Position numbers and translations under genes: made by a program. DNA of 64,000 nt, taken from NCBI GenBank assembly GCA_965221545.1, contig OZ244901.1:2790001-2854000 (forward strand), written 5' to 3'. Shown here piece after piece: positions 54,165 to 64,000 of the stretch (its first letter is position 1; each line of letters starts with the position of its first letter). The notes under the pieces were generated by a model. That model did no database searches and was not told the origin of the DNA. It worked only from the letters and a program-made list of their open reading frames with translations. The DNA comes from JAJEFO01 sp022819605. GTDB taxonomy: Bacteria > Pseudomonadota > Alphaproteobacteria > Rhodobacterales > Rhodobacteraceae.

Positions 54165-55268
54165 TCAGTGTGCATTGCCTCGCCGCCAGACATGCATGAT
54201 GTCCGCACCGACCCGACGCTGTTCCATCAGCTCGAATTCCGGAGCCATGGAAAGTTGACTGATGCCAAAGGTGCCGACCGACGGCTTGCCCTCCGCCCCC
54301 AGGACCTTGCCCGCCGAAAAGACCACCAGTTGATCGACCAACCCTGCTGACAAGAGCGAAGCCGCAAGCGCTCCGCCTCCTTCGCACAAGACCCGTGTCA
54401 GGCCGCGCGTTCCCAGATTCTGCATCAGGCTCGCCACGTCGACCTGCCCTTCGGAAGCCGGCACTGGCACGAGTTCCGCGCCCGCCATTTTCCACCACAC
54501 CGCGTCTTCGCGTGCTCCCTGCCCATGAGCCAGCCAGACCGGTCCCGCTTCTTCAGTCTTCTCCGTGACGCGACATTGGGAAGGGAGCGCTTGGCTGCCG
54601 CTCACAACGATTCGAACCGGCTGGCCGACGGCGCCCATGCCGCGCACGTTCAATTTCGGGTCATCGATTCGGATGGTTCCCGCACCAACCATCACCGCGT
54701 CATGGGACATTCGCAGTGCATGGGAGACGCGACGGGCCTCCTTGCCCGTGATCCACTGGCTTTCGCCCGTTGCCGTCGCGATCCGTCCGTCGAGTGTAAC
54801 CGCCAGCTTCAATGTGACAAGCGGGCGACCCTCCGTAACCCGCAACAGGAATCCCGCGTGAGCTTCCTGCGCAGCACCCGCCATGAGGCCTACGTCCACG
54901 GTGAGTCCGGCTTCACGGAGGCGTTCGATGCCGAGTCCGGACACCCTGCTGTCCGGGTCCTCCATTGGAACGACCACGCGGATCAGGCCGGCCTCAATCA
55001 GCGCATCGGCGCAGGGCGGCGTTCTTCCCACGTGAGCACATGGTTCCAGCGAGACATAAGACGTTGCGCCCTTGGCCGCTTCGCCCGCCTGCGCCAAGGC
55101 ACGCGTCTCCGCGTGAGGCATGCCACGATCGCCGGTCCAACCACGTCCGACAATGCGACCGTCCAATACGATCACGCACCCCACCGCTGGGTTTGGCCAC
55201 ACGCGCCCAAGCCCTCGGCGCCCGAGCGCCAGTGCATGCGCCATGTGGCGGGCGTCGGTTGCAGTCAC
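54165..55268 (-). CDS. ribD: Bifunctional diaminohydroxyphosphoribosylaminopyrimidine deaminase / reductase
   Basis: A 367-residue RibD. The N-terminal deaminase carries the zinc site PHAETRALA (H52, E54) and LEPCAHVGRTPPCADALI (C77, C86). The C-terminal reductase begins LVTLKLAVTLDGRIATATGE and has SHALRMSHDAVMVGAGTIRI, then GLTRVLCEGGGALAASLL. It performs the second and third steps from GTP to riboflavin. It overlaps nrdR by four bases. The overlap and shared direction give the nrdR-ribD order common in alphaproteobacteria. Confidence 0.95.
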   Translation of the reverse strand: MTATDARHMAHALALGRRGLGRVWPNPAVGCVIVLDGRIVGRGWTGDRGMPHAETRALAQAGEAAKGATSYVSLEPCAHVGRTPPCADALIEAGLIRVVVPMEDPDSRVSGLGIERLREAGLTVDVGLMAGAAQEAHAGFLLRVTEGRPLVTLKLAVTLDGRIATATGESQWITGKEARRVSHALRMSHDAVMVGAGTIRIDDPKLNVRGMGAVGQPVRIVVSGSQALPSQCRVTEKTEEAGPVWLAHGQGAREDAVWWKMAGAELVPVPASEGQVDVASLMQNLGTRGLTRVLCEGGGALAASLLSAGLVDQLVVFSAGKVLGAEGKPSVGTFGISQLSMAPEFELMEQRRVGADIMHVWRRGNAH

Positions 55269-55729
55269 TCGTTCCTTTGGGCGGGCCGCAGCTCGCTCAC
55301 AAACTTGTCGAAATCATCTGCGGCCTGGAAGTTCTTGTAAACGCTTGCAAATCGCACATAGGCCACCGTGTCGATCCGATCCAGGCTCTCCATCACGATC
55401 TCGCCGATGGTCGTCGAAGGAACGTCCGTCTCGCCCATGCTTTCCAACCTGCGGACGATGCCGCTGATCATCTGGTCGATTCGATCCGGTTCGATTGGGC
55501 GCTTCTGCATGGCGATGCGAATGGAGCGCTCCAGCTTGTCGCGGTCAAAATTCTCCCGCTTGCCACTCGACTTGATGACCACCAGATCGCGTAACTGAAC
55601 GCGCTCGTAGGTCGTGAACCGTCCGCCGCATGCCGGGCAGAACCTCCGCCTTCGAATCACGACATGATCTTCCGCCGGACGCGAGTCTTTGACCTGCGTG
55701 TCGGTACTTCCGCAAAACGGGCAGCGCAT
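55265..55729 (-). CDS. nrdR: Transcriptional repressor NrdR
   Basis: A 154-residue regulator with an N-terminal zinc ribbon (C3, C6, C31, C34: MRCPFCGS ... RRFCPACGG) and an ATP-cone domain (LRDLVVIKSSGKRENFDRDK, then SGIVRRLESMGETDVPS and GEIVMESLDRIDTVAYVRFA). It represses ribonucleotide reductase genes when bound to ATP/dATP. It overlaps the start of ribD by four bases. Confidence 0.97.
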   Translation of the reverse strand: MRCPFCGSTDTQVKDSRPAEDHVVIRRRRFCPACGGRFTTYERVQLRDLVVIKSSGKRENFDRDKLERSIRIAMQKRPIEPDRIDQMISGIVRRLESMGETDVPSTTIGEIVMESLDRIDTVAYVRFASVYKNFQAADDFDKFVSELRPAQRNE

Positions 55730-55820
55730 AATTCGTCCCTCCTGACTGTGTCTAGGGGAACCTGCCCCTCTTCTGCACAGGCACTATAGGGCACCTCCAT
55801 CATTTTGGGTAGAGGCCAAT

Positions 55821-56399
55821 TCAACCCGCCATATGCGCCAGAGATTGGTCATTTGTGGCAGACGCGGGCTCAAGCACCAGGAACCTCGTTCCGGCTGCGT
55901 TGAGCCGTTCTTCGGAGACAACTTCAAAGCCTCGTCCAACGAACTCCTCGACAGGGTCAGCGCTCCGTACTTCCGAAAACACGGGAAGCCCTGAACCGAA
56001 CCGGACCGGCTCGATCGTCAGGTGCACGCGATCAATGGCGCGATGGGCAAGAAACCAGTCGTGAACGCGCGTGCCACCCAGAATCAGGCCTCGAGACAAG
56101 GCATGGATCTTGCAAACGTGCTCCGAAAGCACTCGCGGGGTCAGGTGCTCCGGATTCATCCAGAGTTGAGATGGTCTCTTCCAACCACTCACCTTGGTCG
56201 AGAACACGATCCGCCGCCGGTGCGGCTTGTCGGCCGCTTCGTGCGTGTGTCGTCCCATGATAGACCAGTCGGCGGCCTCCACGTCGAGAAAGAACAGCTC
56301 CTGTTCCTCCGCGCTCGCCCAAGCCTGGGGAGGGTCCCCGACCGAACGTGCGATGAATCCATCCTCGGAGACAACGACCGTAAGGAGAAATTCACTCAT
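55821..56399 (-). CDS. RibD-C / dihydrofolate-reductase-like domain protein
   Basis: A 192-residue stand-alone reductase of the RibD C-terminal/DHFR-like superfamily. It opens LLTVVVSEDGFIARSVGDPP, followed by DWSIMGRHTHEAAD, IVFSTKVSGW and the NADPH-type loop LSRGLILGGTRVHDWFL, ending with AIDRVHLTIEPVRFGSGLPV. It is probably an NAD(P)H-dependent reductase; the substrate is unknown. The ATG overlaps the stop of the short-chain dehydrogenase by four bases, so the two form an operon and may act in one pathway. Confidence 0.75.
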   Translation of the reverse strand: MSEFLLTVVVSEDGFIARSVGDPPQAWASAEEQELFFLDVEAADWSIMGRHTHEAADKPHRRRIVFSTKVSGWKRPSQLWMNPEHLTPRVLSEHVCKIHALSRGLILGGTRVHDWFLAHRAIDRVHLTIEPVRFGSGLPVFSEVRSADPVEEFVGRGFEVVSEERLNAAGTRFLVLEPASATNDQSLAHMAG

Positions 56400-57238
56400 T
56401 CCGACTTGAGAAATGTCTCGAAGGCGTCGGCATGGTCCGCGTGCCAGCGCGAAAGTGCAGGGCGATTCTCGATGATGTCGCCTATCGCCCAAGCCATGCG
56501 CTTTTCGTCCGTAGCACGATCCACGTCGTTGTCAGGACAGAGAATGTAGAAATCGCCCCTGTCCAGCCTCTCCACCATGAATCTTGCGGTCTGTTCCGGG
56601 GTCCAGGCACCGTCCGGCTTCTCGGTCCGGCCATGGCGCGTCAGGTCGGTGAACACAAATCCCGGGATGAGAAGGTGCGCGGTCACGCGACATGCTTCCG
56701 TGTTTCGCAACTCATGGGCGAGCGCCTCGGTAAAGGCCTTCACGCCAGCCTTGGACACGTTGTAGGCCGGATCCCCCGGCGGCGTCGTGATGCCCTGCTT
56801 CGAACCGGTGTTGACGATCGCGCCGGCCCTGCCGCGCTCGATCATCCGCGGCGCAAAGACACGGCTGCCGTTGATGATCCCCCAGAGATTGACGTCCAGG
56901 ATCCGCTGCCAGTCGCCCCCATCCGCGAACATTGCCGATCCCGGCTGAATGCCGGCATTGTTCATCAGTATGTCAGTCCCGCCGAACCGGTTGGCAATCC
57001 GCGCCTCAAGCGCTTGCAATGCACCCAGGTCCGATACGTCAACCGCCTCCGCCAATACCTCTGGCGCGCCCGCAGCCTTCAGCCGCTCGGCAGCGGGTTC
57101 CAGCAGGGACTCGCGATTGTCCACGATGACAAGTCTCATGCCGGCGTCGGCAAAGAGCTCCGCCGAGGCGAGCCCGATTCCAGACGCCCCCCCGGAAATC
57201 GTGGCAACGGATCCTGCATTCAAAGCAGGGTGCGGCAT
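56396..57238 (-). CDS. Short-chain dehydrogenase/reductase
   Basis: A 280-residue SDR. The nucleotide-binding motif is ISGGASGIGLASAELFADAG, followed by Asp in LVIVDNRE (NAD preference likely). NNAG is in ILMNNAGIQPGSAMF, and the catalytic Ser and Tyr-Lys are in IVNTGSKQGITTPPGDPAYN and VSKAG. The C-terminal extension includes FYILCPDNDVDRATDEKRMA. The substrate cannot be deduced. I placed the start at ATG 57238; the longer frame to 57445 is not protein-like in its first 69 codons. It lies upstream of, and is coupled to, the RibD-C-like gene. Confidence 0.88.
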   Translation of the reverse strand: MPHPALNAGSVATISGGASGIGLASAELFADAGMRLVIVDNRESLLEPAAERLKAAGAPEVLAEAVDVSDLGALQALEARIANRFGGTDILMNNAGIQPGSAMFADGGDWQRILDVNLWGIINGSRVFAPRMIERGRAGAIVNTGSKQGITTPPGDPAYNVSKAGVKAFTEALAHELRNTEACRVTAHLLIPGFVFTDLTRHGRTEKPDGAWTPEQTARFMVERLDRGDFYILCPDNDVDRATDEKRMAWAIGDIIENRPALSRWHADHADAFETFLKSE

Positions 57239-57470
57239 GTCGGTTTGTCCCCTATGCGCGTCGAGAATCTCTCGACCTTCTGCGAGTGCCTCCCGTTTGG
57301 CAAGCCCGCGTTCGCAGCCCCCCTCCAGTCGTTCATCATCGTTTCCACGAAGAGCATGAAAGTAAGCCTGCCGAAACCTCTCGCTCTCGGAGAAAGGCAC
57401 GCAATGGACGCGGTGCCCGACGGGCAAGCTCCTTTGCCCCGACACGAAGTCTTCAAGCCTTGAATGCCGC

Positions 57471-59474
<2,004 letters not shown>

Positions 59475-59487
59475 TCGCCACTCCCGG

Positions 59488-59540
59488 GAATCTCTGGTGA
59501 TTCGGCGTCCAGCGAATCATCTGGCGCGAATCAGTGATTC
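59488..59540. promoter_or_regulatory. Cluster of five GANTC (CcrM-type methylation) sites before rpoD
   Basis: GANTC occurs at 59488-59492 (GAATC), 59499-59503 (GATTC), 59514-59518 (GAATC), 59528-59532 (GAATC) and 59536-59540 (GATTC). The last two form the 13-bp palindrome GAATCAGTGATTC. Random expectation for 53 bases is about 0.2 or less. GANTC is the target of the alphaproteobacterial cell-cycle methylase CcrM. The cluster lies in the short spacer between dnaG and rpoD, directly upstream of the rpoD start. Confidence 0.65.
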
Positions 59541-59583
59541 TCTACCCGCACCTCGACCCTTTTGCCATATCGTGAGCGTGTCT

Positions 59584-61527
59584 CTAGGTCCTGCCGCGCG
59601 GCTTCTCGTAGTCCAATCCCTCGATCAGGGCGTCGAGCTCGCCTCTTTCCTTCCGATTCATGCGCGCACCGTTCGGGCCGAACTCGTACTCCGTCTCGTC
59701 CTCCGCAGCCTCTCGGTCCGAGCCGGTCAATGTCTGGGCCGCCTCGCTGAGACGGTATGTCAGCGACTCGTCGGCGTCACCCTTGATGTCCTGCATCGCC
59801 TCCTGAATGTCCTTGTGCGCACCGCGCTTGGCGACGAGGTTCTCGAATTCCTTTGTCACCGCCAAAGCGGCAAATTCCTCGCCCGCACCAGGCTGCATGG
59901 CGGGCGCGATCTGCACATGGCGGGAGCGGAAAAGCTTTTCAAGGGCTTGTGAGCCACAATTTTCCTCGACGGCCTCGCGGCCTGAATCTTCTACCGCCAG
60001 AAGCGCCTTGCGCACGGCCTCGTGCTCGGGCCTCGTCGTATCAAGCTGCTCGAGTTCGGCGACAAAGCGGGGCACGATTCCAGGGTGCGTCACGAGGCTG
60101 GCCAGGATCACCGCCTCTTTCAGGTGCTCGTGAGCCCGAGTGTCAGCGGAAGCAAGCGCACTTGTCTTGGTGGCGACCATCGGACCTGCCGCCTCTCCAG
60201 GCCATCCTGCACCAGGCGCGCGCGCCTTGCGCCGCGCCGGGCGGCGCGCGTCGGACAATGACCTCATCAGGTGAAAGATCTCGTCGCTGTAGTGACGCCG
60301 CAGCGACGGATCCCGAATCCGCCCTACAGCCGCGCGCAGGTTGCTGTCCAGCGTCGCCCGGCGCTCCGGGCTGTCGAAATTCCTGCCTTCGGTCTCTCGC
60401 CGCCACAGCAGTTGCAGCAAGGGAAGGCTCTCCTCGATCTGGCTCTGCATGGCAGCCGTGCCGCCGGTACGGATGAGGTCGTCAGGATCCATCCCCTCGG
60501 GCATCATGCAGAACCTCAACGACTTTCCCGCCTCCAGGAGCGGCAGCGACAGTTCCGCGACGCGAACCGCGGCCCGAAACCCGGCTTCATCCCCGTCGAG
60601 GGCGATGACAGGTTCGTCATGCATCTGCCAGATGAGCCTCAACTGCTGCTCGGTGACGGCCGTTCCCATCGGGGCAACCGTCGTTTCGAATCCGGCTTCG
60701 GACAGGGCGATCACGTCCATGTAGCCTTCGGCAACGATCAGCGGCGCCTTGCCGCCCGCCTTCCGCGCCGGTCCATGGTTGTAAAGGCATCTGCCCTTGT
60801 CGAAGAGCTCGGTCTCCGGCGAGTTCAGGTACTTGGCGTAAGCGTTCGGATCCATTGCACGCCCTGCAAGCGCAATGGCAACGCCTCTCGGATCGCGAAT
60901 GGGAAAGATGATTCGGTCGCGAAAGCGATCATATGGCTCGCCGCCGTCATCGGGACGCACCGCCAGGCCTGCATCGATCACGAGATCGGCCTCTACGCCC
61001 TTGCCAGTGAGAAGCGTGAAGAGATTTTGCCGTTCGTTGGGCGCAAAGCCGATCTCCCAGCGGGTCAATGCCGACTCTGACAGTCCTCGTCCTGACAGGT
61101 AGTCCCGAGCAGCGGCGCCCGCGCCGGCCCGCAGCTTCAAGCCGTAGTGCTGAACCGCCTGTTCCATGACATCGGCGAGCTGGGTTCTCCGGTCCGCCTT
61201 CTGCTGTGCCTCGGGATCCGGCTTCGGCACCTGCATGCCCACCTCGCGAGCCAGGATCTCGACCGCTTCCATGAAGGAGACGTTCTCGGTGTCCTGAACG
61301 AATTTGAAAACGTTGCCCTTCGCGTGGCAGCCGAAGCAGTAGTAGACGCCCTTACGGTCGTCCACGTGGAAGGACGCCGTTTTTTCCTGGTGAAACGGGC
61401 AAGGCGCCCACATGTCCCCCTTGCTCTGTTTCGACCGGCGGGCATCCCACGTGACCTTCCTACCCACGACCTGGCTGAGCGAGATGCGGGAGGTCAGATC
61501 ATCCAAGAATCCGGGAGGGAGACTCAT
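59584..61527 (-). CDS. dnaG: DNA primase
   Basis: A 647-residue primase that makes RNA primers for replication. The N-terminal zinc-binding domain has C43, H46, C64 and C67 (APCPFHQEKTASFHV, YYCFGCHAKGNVF). The RNA polymerase core includes YLSGRGLSESALTRWEIGFA and the TOPRIM segment PLIVAEGYMDVIALSEAGFE, with DGDEAGFRAAVR further on. The C-terminal DnaB-interacting region is helical and less conserved. It lies directly upstream of rpoD in the same direction, the classical macromolecular synthesis order without rpsU. Confidence 0.97.
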   Translation of the reverse strand: MSLPPGFLDDLTSRISLSQVVGRKVTWDARRSKQSKGDMWAPCPFHQEKTASFHVDDRKGVYYCFGCHAKGNVFKFVQDTENVSFMEAVEILAREVGMQVPKPDPEAQQKADRRTQLADVMEQAVQHYGLKLRAGAGAAARDYLSGRGLSESALTRWEIGFAPNERQNLFTLLTGKGVEADLVIDAGLAVRPDDGGEPYDRFRDRIIFPIRDPRGVAIALAGRAMDPNAYAKYLNSPETELFDKGRCLYNHGPARKAGGKAPLIVAEGYMDVIALSEAGFETTVAPMGTAVTEQQLRLIWQMHDEPVIALDGDEAGFRAAVRVAELSLPLLEAGKSLRFCMMPEGMDPDDLIRTGGTAAMQSQIEESLPLLQLLWRRETEGRNFDSPERRATLDSNLRAAVGRIRDPSLRRHYSDEIFHLMRSLSDARRPARRKARAPGAGWPGEAAGPMVATKTSALASADTRAHEHLKEAVILASLVTHPGIVPRFVAELEQLDTTRPEHEAVRKALLAVEDSGREAVEENCGSQALEKLFRSRHVQIAPAMQPGAGEEFAALAVTKEFENLVAKRGAHKDIQEAMQDIKGDADESLTYRLSEAAQTLTGSDREAAEDETEYEFGPNGARMNRKERGELDALIEGLDYEKPRGRT

Positions 61528-61690
61528 GCTGCAAATATCCCTGCCAAGGGCGGCCTTGTCCAGAACTCCGGCGCGTCAAGCGGAGCAAATTCCGGCCGCC
61601 GGGGACGAGCCGCTTGCCGGACGCGACGCCCGGGACATCGGGACACGGAGATGAGTGCCGCCCCAGATCCCGGACTTGAAGCTCAGGCGT

Positions 61691-63124
61691 TCAGAGACCC
61701 TTTGCCTCGTAGCTGGCAGCCACGCGTTCGATCGCGACAATGTACGCCGCAGTCCGCAGGTCGGTCACGTCATTCCGGGACCGCCAGGTTTCGCGCATTG
61801 CCTGGTAAGCGCCCCGCATCGTGTCATCGAGCCCCGAACGAACAAGTTCCAGTTCGCCTGCGCCTCTCAGGTACTTGTCCTTGAAATCACCTGCAAGCGA
61901 CCAGGCATCCCCAAGATGGTCGCTCAACCGTTCCAGTTCGTTGACGATGAGCATGTGCCGCGCCTCCTCCTGGCGGCGCTGCATTCGGCCAAAACGGATA
62001 TGAGTGAGGTTCTTGACCCACTCGAAATACGAAACCGTCACGCCTCCCGCGTTGGCGTACATGTCGGGGATGATGGGCACGCCTTTCGATCGCAGGATCT
62101 CGTCCGCCCCGGCTGTCACGGGTCCGTTTGCAGCTTCGATGATCATGGCCGCATTGATCCGGTGGGCATTGGACAGGTTGATCACGCCCTCAAGGGCTGC
62201 GGGAATGAGGATGTCGCATTCCTTTTCGAGAATCTTGCTGCCATCCTCGACATGGATTGCATCGGCATATCCTGTGACGCCACCGTGGCGCTTGATCCAG
62301 TTGCCGACTGCCTCGACGTCCAGCCCGTCGTCACTAACCAGGGCGCCGTCGTGCTCGATGACTGCGACGACTCTGCAACCGTCCTCTTCGCTCAGAAACT
62401 TCGCGGCATGGAAGCCCACGTTACCGAGGCCCTGAATTACAACGCGCTTGCCGTCAAGCGTGCCAAAGAGGCCTGCCTCGGCCATATCTTCCGGATGGCG
62501 AAAGAATTCCCTCAACGCATACTGGATGCCCCGTCCCGTCGCCTCGACCCGACCTTGGATTCCGCCGGCATGAGGCGGCTTTCCGGTCACGCAGGCGCGT
62601 GCATTGATGTCCGTGGTGTTCATCCGCGCGTACTGGTCCGCGATCCAGGCCATTTCACGCTCACCGGTGCCCATGTCCGGGGCCGGCACGTTCTGGCTGG
62701 GATGAATCAGGTCCCGCTTGGCAAGTTCGAAGGCAAATCGGCGCGTGATCCGTTCCATTTCATCCGCATCGTATTCCCGGGGATCGATGCGGAGACCTCC
62801 TTTCGAGCCGCCGAACGGCGTTTCGACAAGGGCGCACTTGTACGTCATCAGAGCAGCCAGCGCCTCCGCCTCGTCCTGGGTGACGCTGAGCGAATAGCGG
62901 ATCCCTCCCTTGCACGGTTCCATGTGCTCGGAGTGCACGGAACGGTAACCGGTAAAGGTGTGGATGCTCCCCCTCATCTTCACCCCGAACCGCACAGTAT
63001 AGGTGGAGTTGCACACGCGAATCTTGTCTTCTAGGCCCGGCGCGAGATCCATAAGCGCAACGGCGCGATTGAACATCAGGTCCACGCTTTCGCGAAACGT
63101 CGTCTCTGTCCTTGCAGCATCCAT
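61691..63124 (-). CDS. Glu/Leu/Phe/Val-type dehydrogenase, probably NAD-dependent glutamate dehydrogenase
   Basis: A 477-residue enzyme. The N-terminal substrate domain has KGGIRYSLSVTQDEAEALAA, the substrate-binding PFGGSKGGLRIDPREYDADE and VPAPDMGTGEREMAWIADQY. The coenzyme domain follows with RVVIQGLGNVGFHAAKFLSE and, later, CDILIPAALEGVINLSNAHR and MYANAGGVTVSYFEWVKNL. It interconverts glutamate and 2-oxoglutarate, probably with NAD. I chose ATG 63124, which has GGAG seven bases before it; ATG 63148 and the frame start at 63172 lack that support. It is divergent from the quinone oxidoreductase. Confidence 0.92.
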   Translation of the reverse strand: MDAARTETTFRESVDLMFNRAVALMDLAPGLEDKIRVCNSTYTVRFGVKMRGSIHTFTGYRSVHSEHMEPCKGGIRYSLSVTQDEAEALAALMTYKCALVETPFGGSKGGLRIDPREYDADEMERITRRFAFELAKRDLIHPSQNVPAPDMGTGEREMAWIADQYARMNTTDINARACVTGKPPHAGGIQGRVEATGRGIQYALREFFRHPEDMAEAGLFGTLDGKRVVIQGLGNVGFHAAKFLSEEDGCRVVAVIEHDGALVSDDGLDVEAVGNWIKRHGGVTGYADAIHVEDGSKILEKECDILIPAALEGVINLSNAHRINAAMIIEAANGPVTAGADEILRSKGVPIIPDMYANAGGVTVSYFEWVKNLTHIRFGRMQRRQEEARHMLIVNELERLSDHLGDAWSLAGDFKDKYLRGAGELELVRSGLDDTMRGAYQAMRETWRSRNDVTDLRTAAYIVAIERVAASYEAKGL

Positions 63125-63267
63125 CTGGTTTCTCCAATGGTTCGCCATCAGGTCGTGAACACAGCTTAGCAACGGTACCGTGTCCTTGCATCTTGAATCT
63201 TATTGCATTTGACCGAACTTGTCCTGAAGTGATCTCGGTGGAATCACGAACGGCCCTGGAGGAAGAC

Positions 63268-64000
63268 ATGCGCGCAATCACTTACGAAAGCTTCGGCCCG
63301 GCGGGCGACGTTCTGGCACTTGAGGACATTCCCGATCCCGCGCCTGCGCGCGGCGAAGTGCTGGTCCGGCTCCACACGTCCGGAGCCAACCCGTCCGACG
63401 TCAAGATGCGTGCAGGCGGACGCCCGGGCGTGACCCGGCCACCTTTCCCCAAGATCATTCCGCACAGTGACGGCGCAGGCGTGATCGAGGCCGCGGGCGA
63501 TGACGTCTCCGATGACAGAATCGGCGAGCGCGTTTGGACGTGGAACGGCCAATGGCAGCGCGCCTTCGGAACGGCCGCCGAGTACATTGCTCTGCCCGCC
63601 AGCCAAGCGGTCACCCTGCCAGACAATGTGGCCTTCGAGGCTGGCGCAGTTCTTGGCATTCCCGGTCTTACGGCCTGCCATGCTGTTCTCGGCGACGGGC
63701 AGGTCGAGGGCAAGACGGTTCTTGTCAGCGGCGGTGCTGGAATGGTCGGCCACCTGGCCATCCAGGTCGCCGCCGCGTCAAATGCACGTGTGCTTGCCAC
63801 GGCACGCGGAAAGGCGGGCCTCGCGGCGGCGGAGTCCGCAGGCGCGGCCCATGTCTTCGACTACGCGAGCGACACGCTGGCCGACGAGATTCTTGAGTGC
63901 ACGCACGGCAATCCTGTTGACCGCATCGTTGAAGTCGAATTTGGGAAGAACGCCGAAACCAACGCCCGGGTCATCGCGGAGCGCGGCACGATCGCGGCCT
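63268..64000 (+). CDS. NADPH:quinone oxidoreductase-like zinc-free MDR protein, C-terminus beyond the right edge
   Basis: 244 residues are visible, with no stop before the window ends. It belongs to the medium-chain dehydrogenase/reductase superfamily, quinone oxidoreductase branch. It opens MRAITYESFGPAGDVLALED, followed by LHTSGANPSDVKMRAGG, PFPKIIPHSDGAGVIEAAGD, GTAAEYIALPASQAVTLPD and the nucleotide loop VLVSGGAGMVGHLAIQVAAA. No structural zinc cysteine cluster is seen, as expected for this branch. It reduces quinones or other carbonyl acceptors with NADPH. GGAGG lies five bases before ATG 63268. Confidence 0.9.
   Translation, partial: MRAITYESFGPAGDVLALEDIPDPAPARGEVLVRLHTSGANPSDVKMRAGGRPGVTRPPFPKIIPHSDGAGVIEAAGDDVSDDRIGERVWTWNGQWQRAFGTAAEYIALPASQAVTLPDNVAFEAGAVLGIPGLTACHAVLGDGQVEGKTVLVSGGAGMVGHLAIQVAAASNARVLATARGKAGLAAAESAGAAHVFDYASDTLADEILECTHGNPVDRIVEVEFGKNAETNARVIAERGTIAA

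Noticed and set aside
57413..57425. TGCCCGACGGGCA hairpin downstream of rpoD as a terminator
   Set aside because: The stem is only 5 bp with a 3-base loop and no T-run follows, so it is not a convincing terminator.

Overview
The window looks like a high-GC alphaproteobacterial chromosome, probably Rhodobacterales or a close relative. The grounds are gene order and gene type: bolA / J-protein / cobS / cobT, gor-hflK-hflC-DUF2065, nrdR-ribD-ribE ... ribB-ribH-nusB, dnaG-rpoD, several TRAP transporters, and a RibB protein whose GTP cyclohydrolase II half is degenerate. I cannot name a species.

Bases 1 to about 16350 are an accessory block. The left end holds an ISKra4-type transposase running off the edge, the tail of a serine recombinase and a PRiA4_ORF3 protein. 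Next come two tandem paralogues of unknown function, an AT-richer gene with a type I restriction R-subunit-like nuclease domain but no motor, and a small protein with an HExxH motif. The centre is a minus-strand operon of three large genes: a SNF2-type helicase, an Hsp70/actin-like ATPase and a RecD-like helicase with a C-terminal nuclease. They are joined by a 13-base overlap and a 9-base gap. This trio is the best candidate for a poorly described (anti-phage or DNA-surveillance) system. The right end is a roughly 515-bp mobile remnant with 37-bp imperfect terminal inverted repeats around a decayed serine recombinase.

From about 16.9 kb onward the genes are mostly core or metabolic: a three-gene TRAP transporter (dctP-Q-M), aminopeptidase N, an acyltransferase, gatB, bolA, a zinc-finger J protein, cobaltochelatase cobS/cobT, an M24 aminopeptidase P, a DUF427 protein, and an amino-sugar operon (kinase, GntR regulator, truncated SIS isomerase, nagA) with a promoter/operator in front. 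Then come a ClC channel, pxpA, trigger factor, tRNA-Leu(UAG), rpiA, gor, hflKC, DUF2065, L-serine dehydratase and nusB.

The riboflavin genes appear split. nrdR-ribD-ribE (55.7-53.4 kb) are separated from ribB-ribH-nusB (48.7-46.6 kb) by a plus-strand TAXI-type TRAP transporter, and a ribE-like 3' scrap lies directly before ribB. The right end carries a RibD-C reductase/SDR pair, rpoD, dnaG, an NAD-type glutamate dehydrogenase and the start of a quinone oxidoreductase.

Regulatory points of interest are a cluster of five GANTC sites before rpoD, a perfect 14-bp palindrome before the TAXI gene, a hairpin between dctP and dctQ, and the promoter/operator before the amino-sugar operon.
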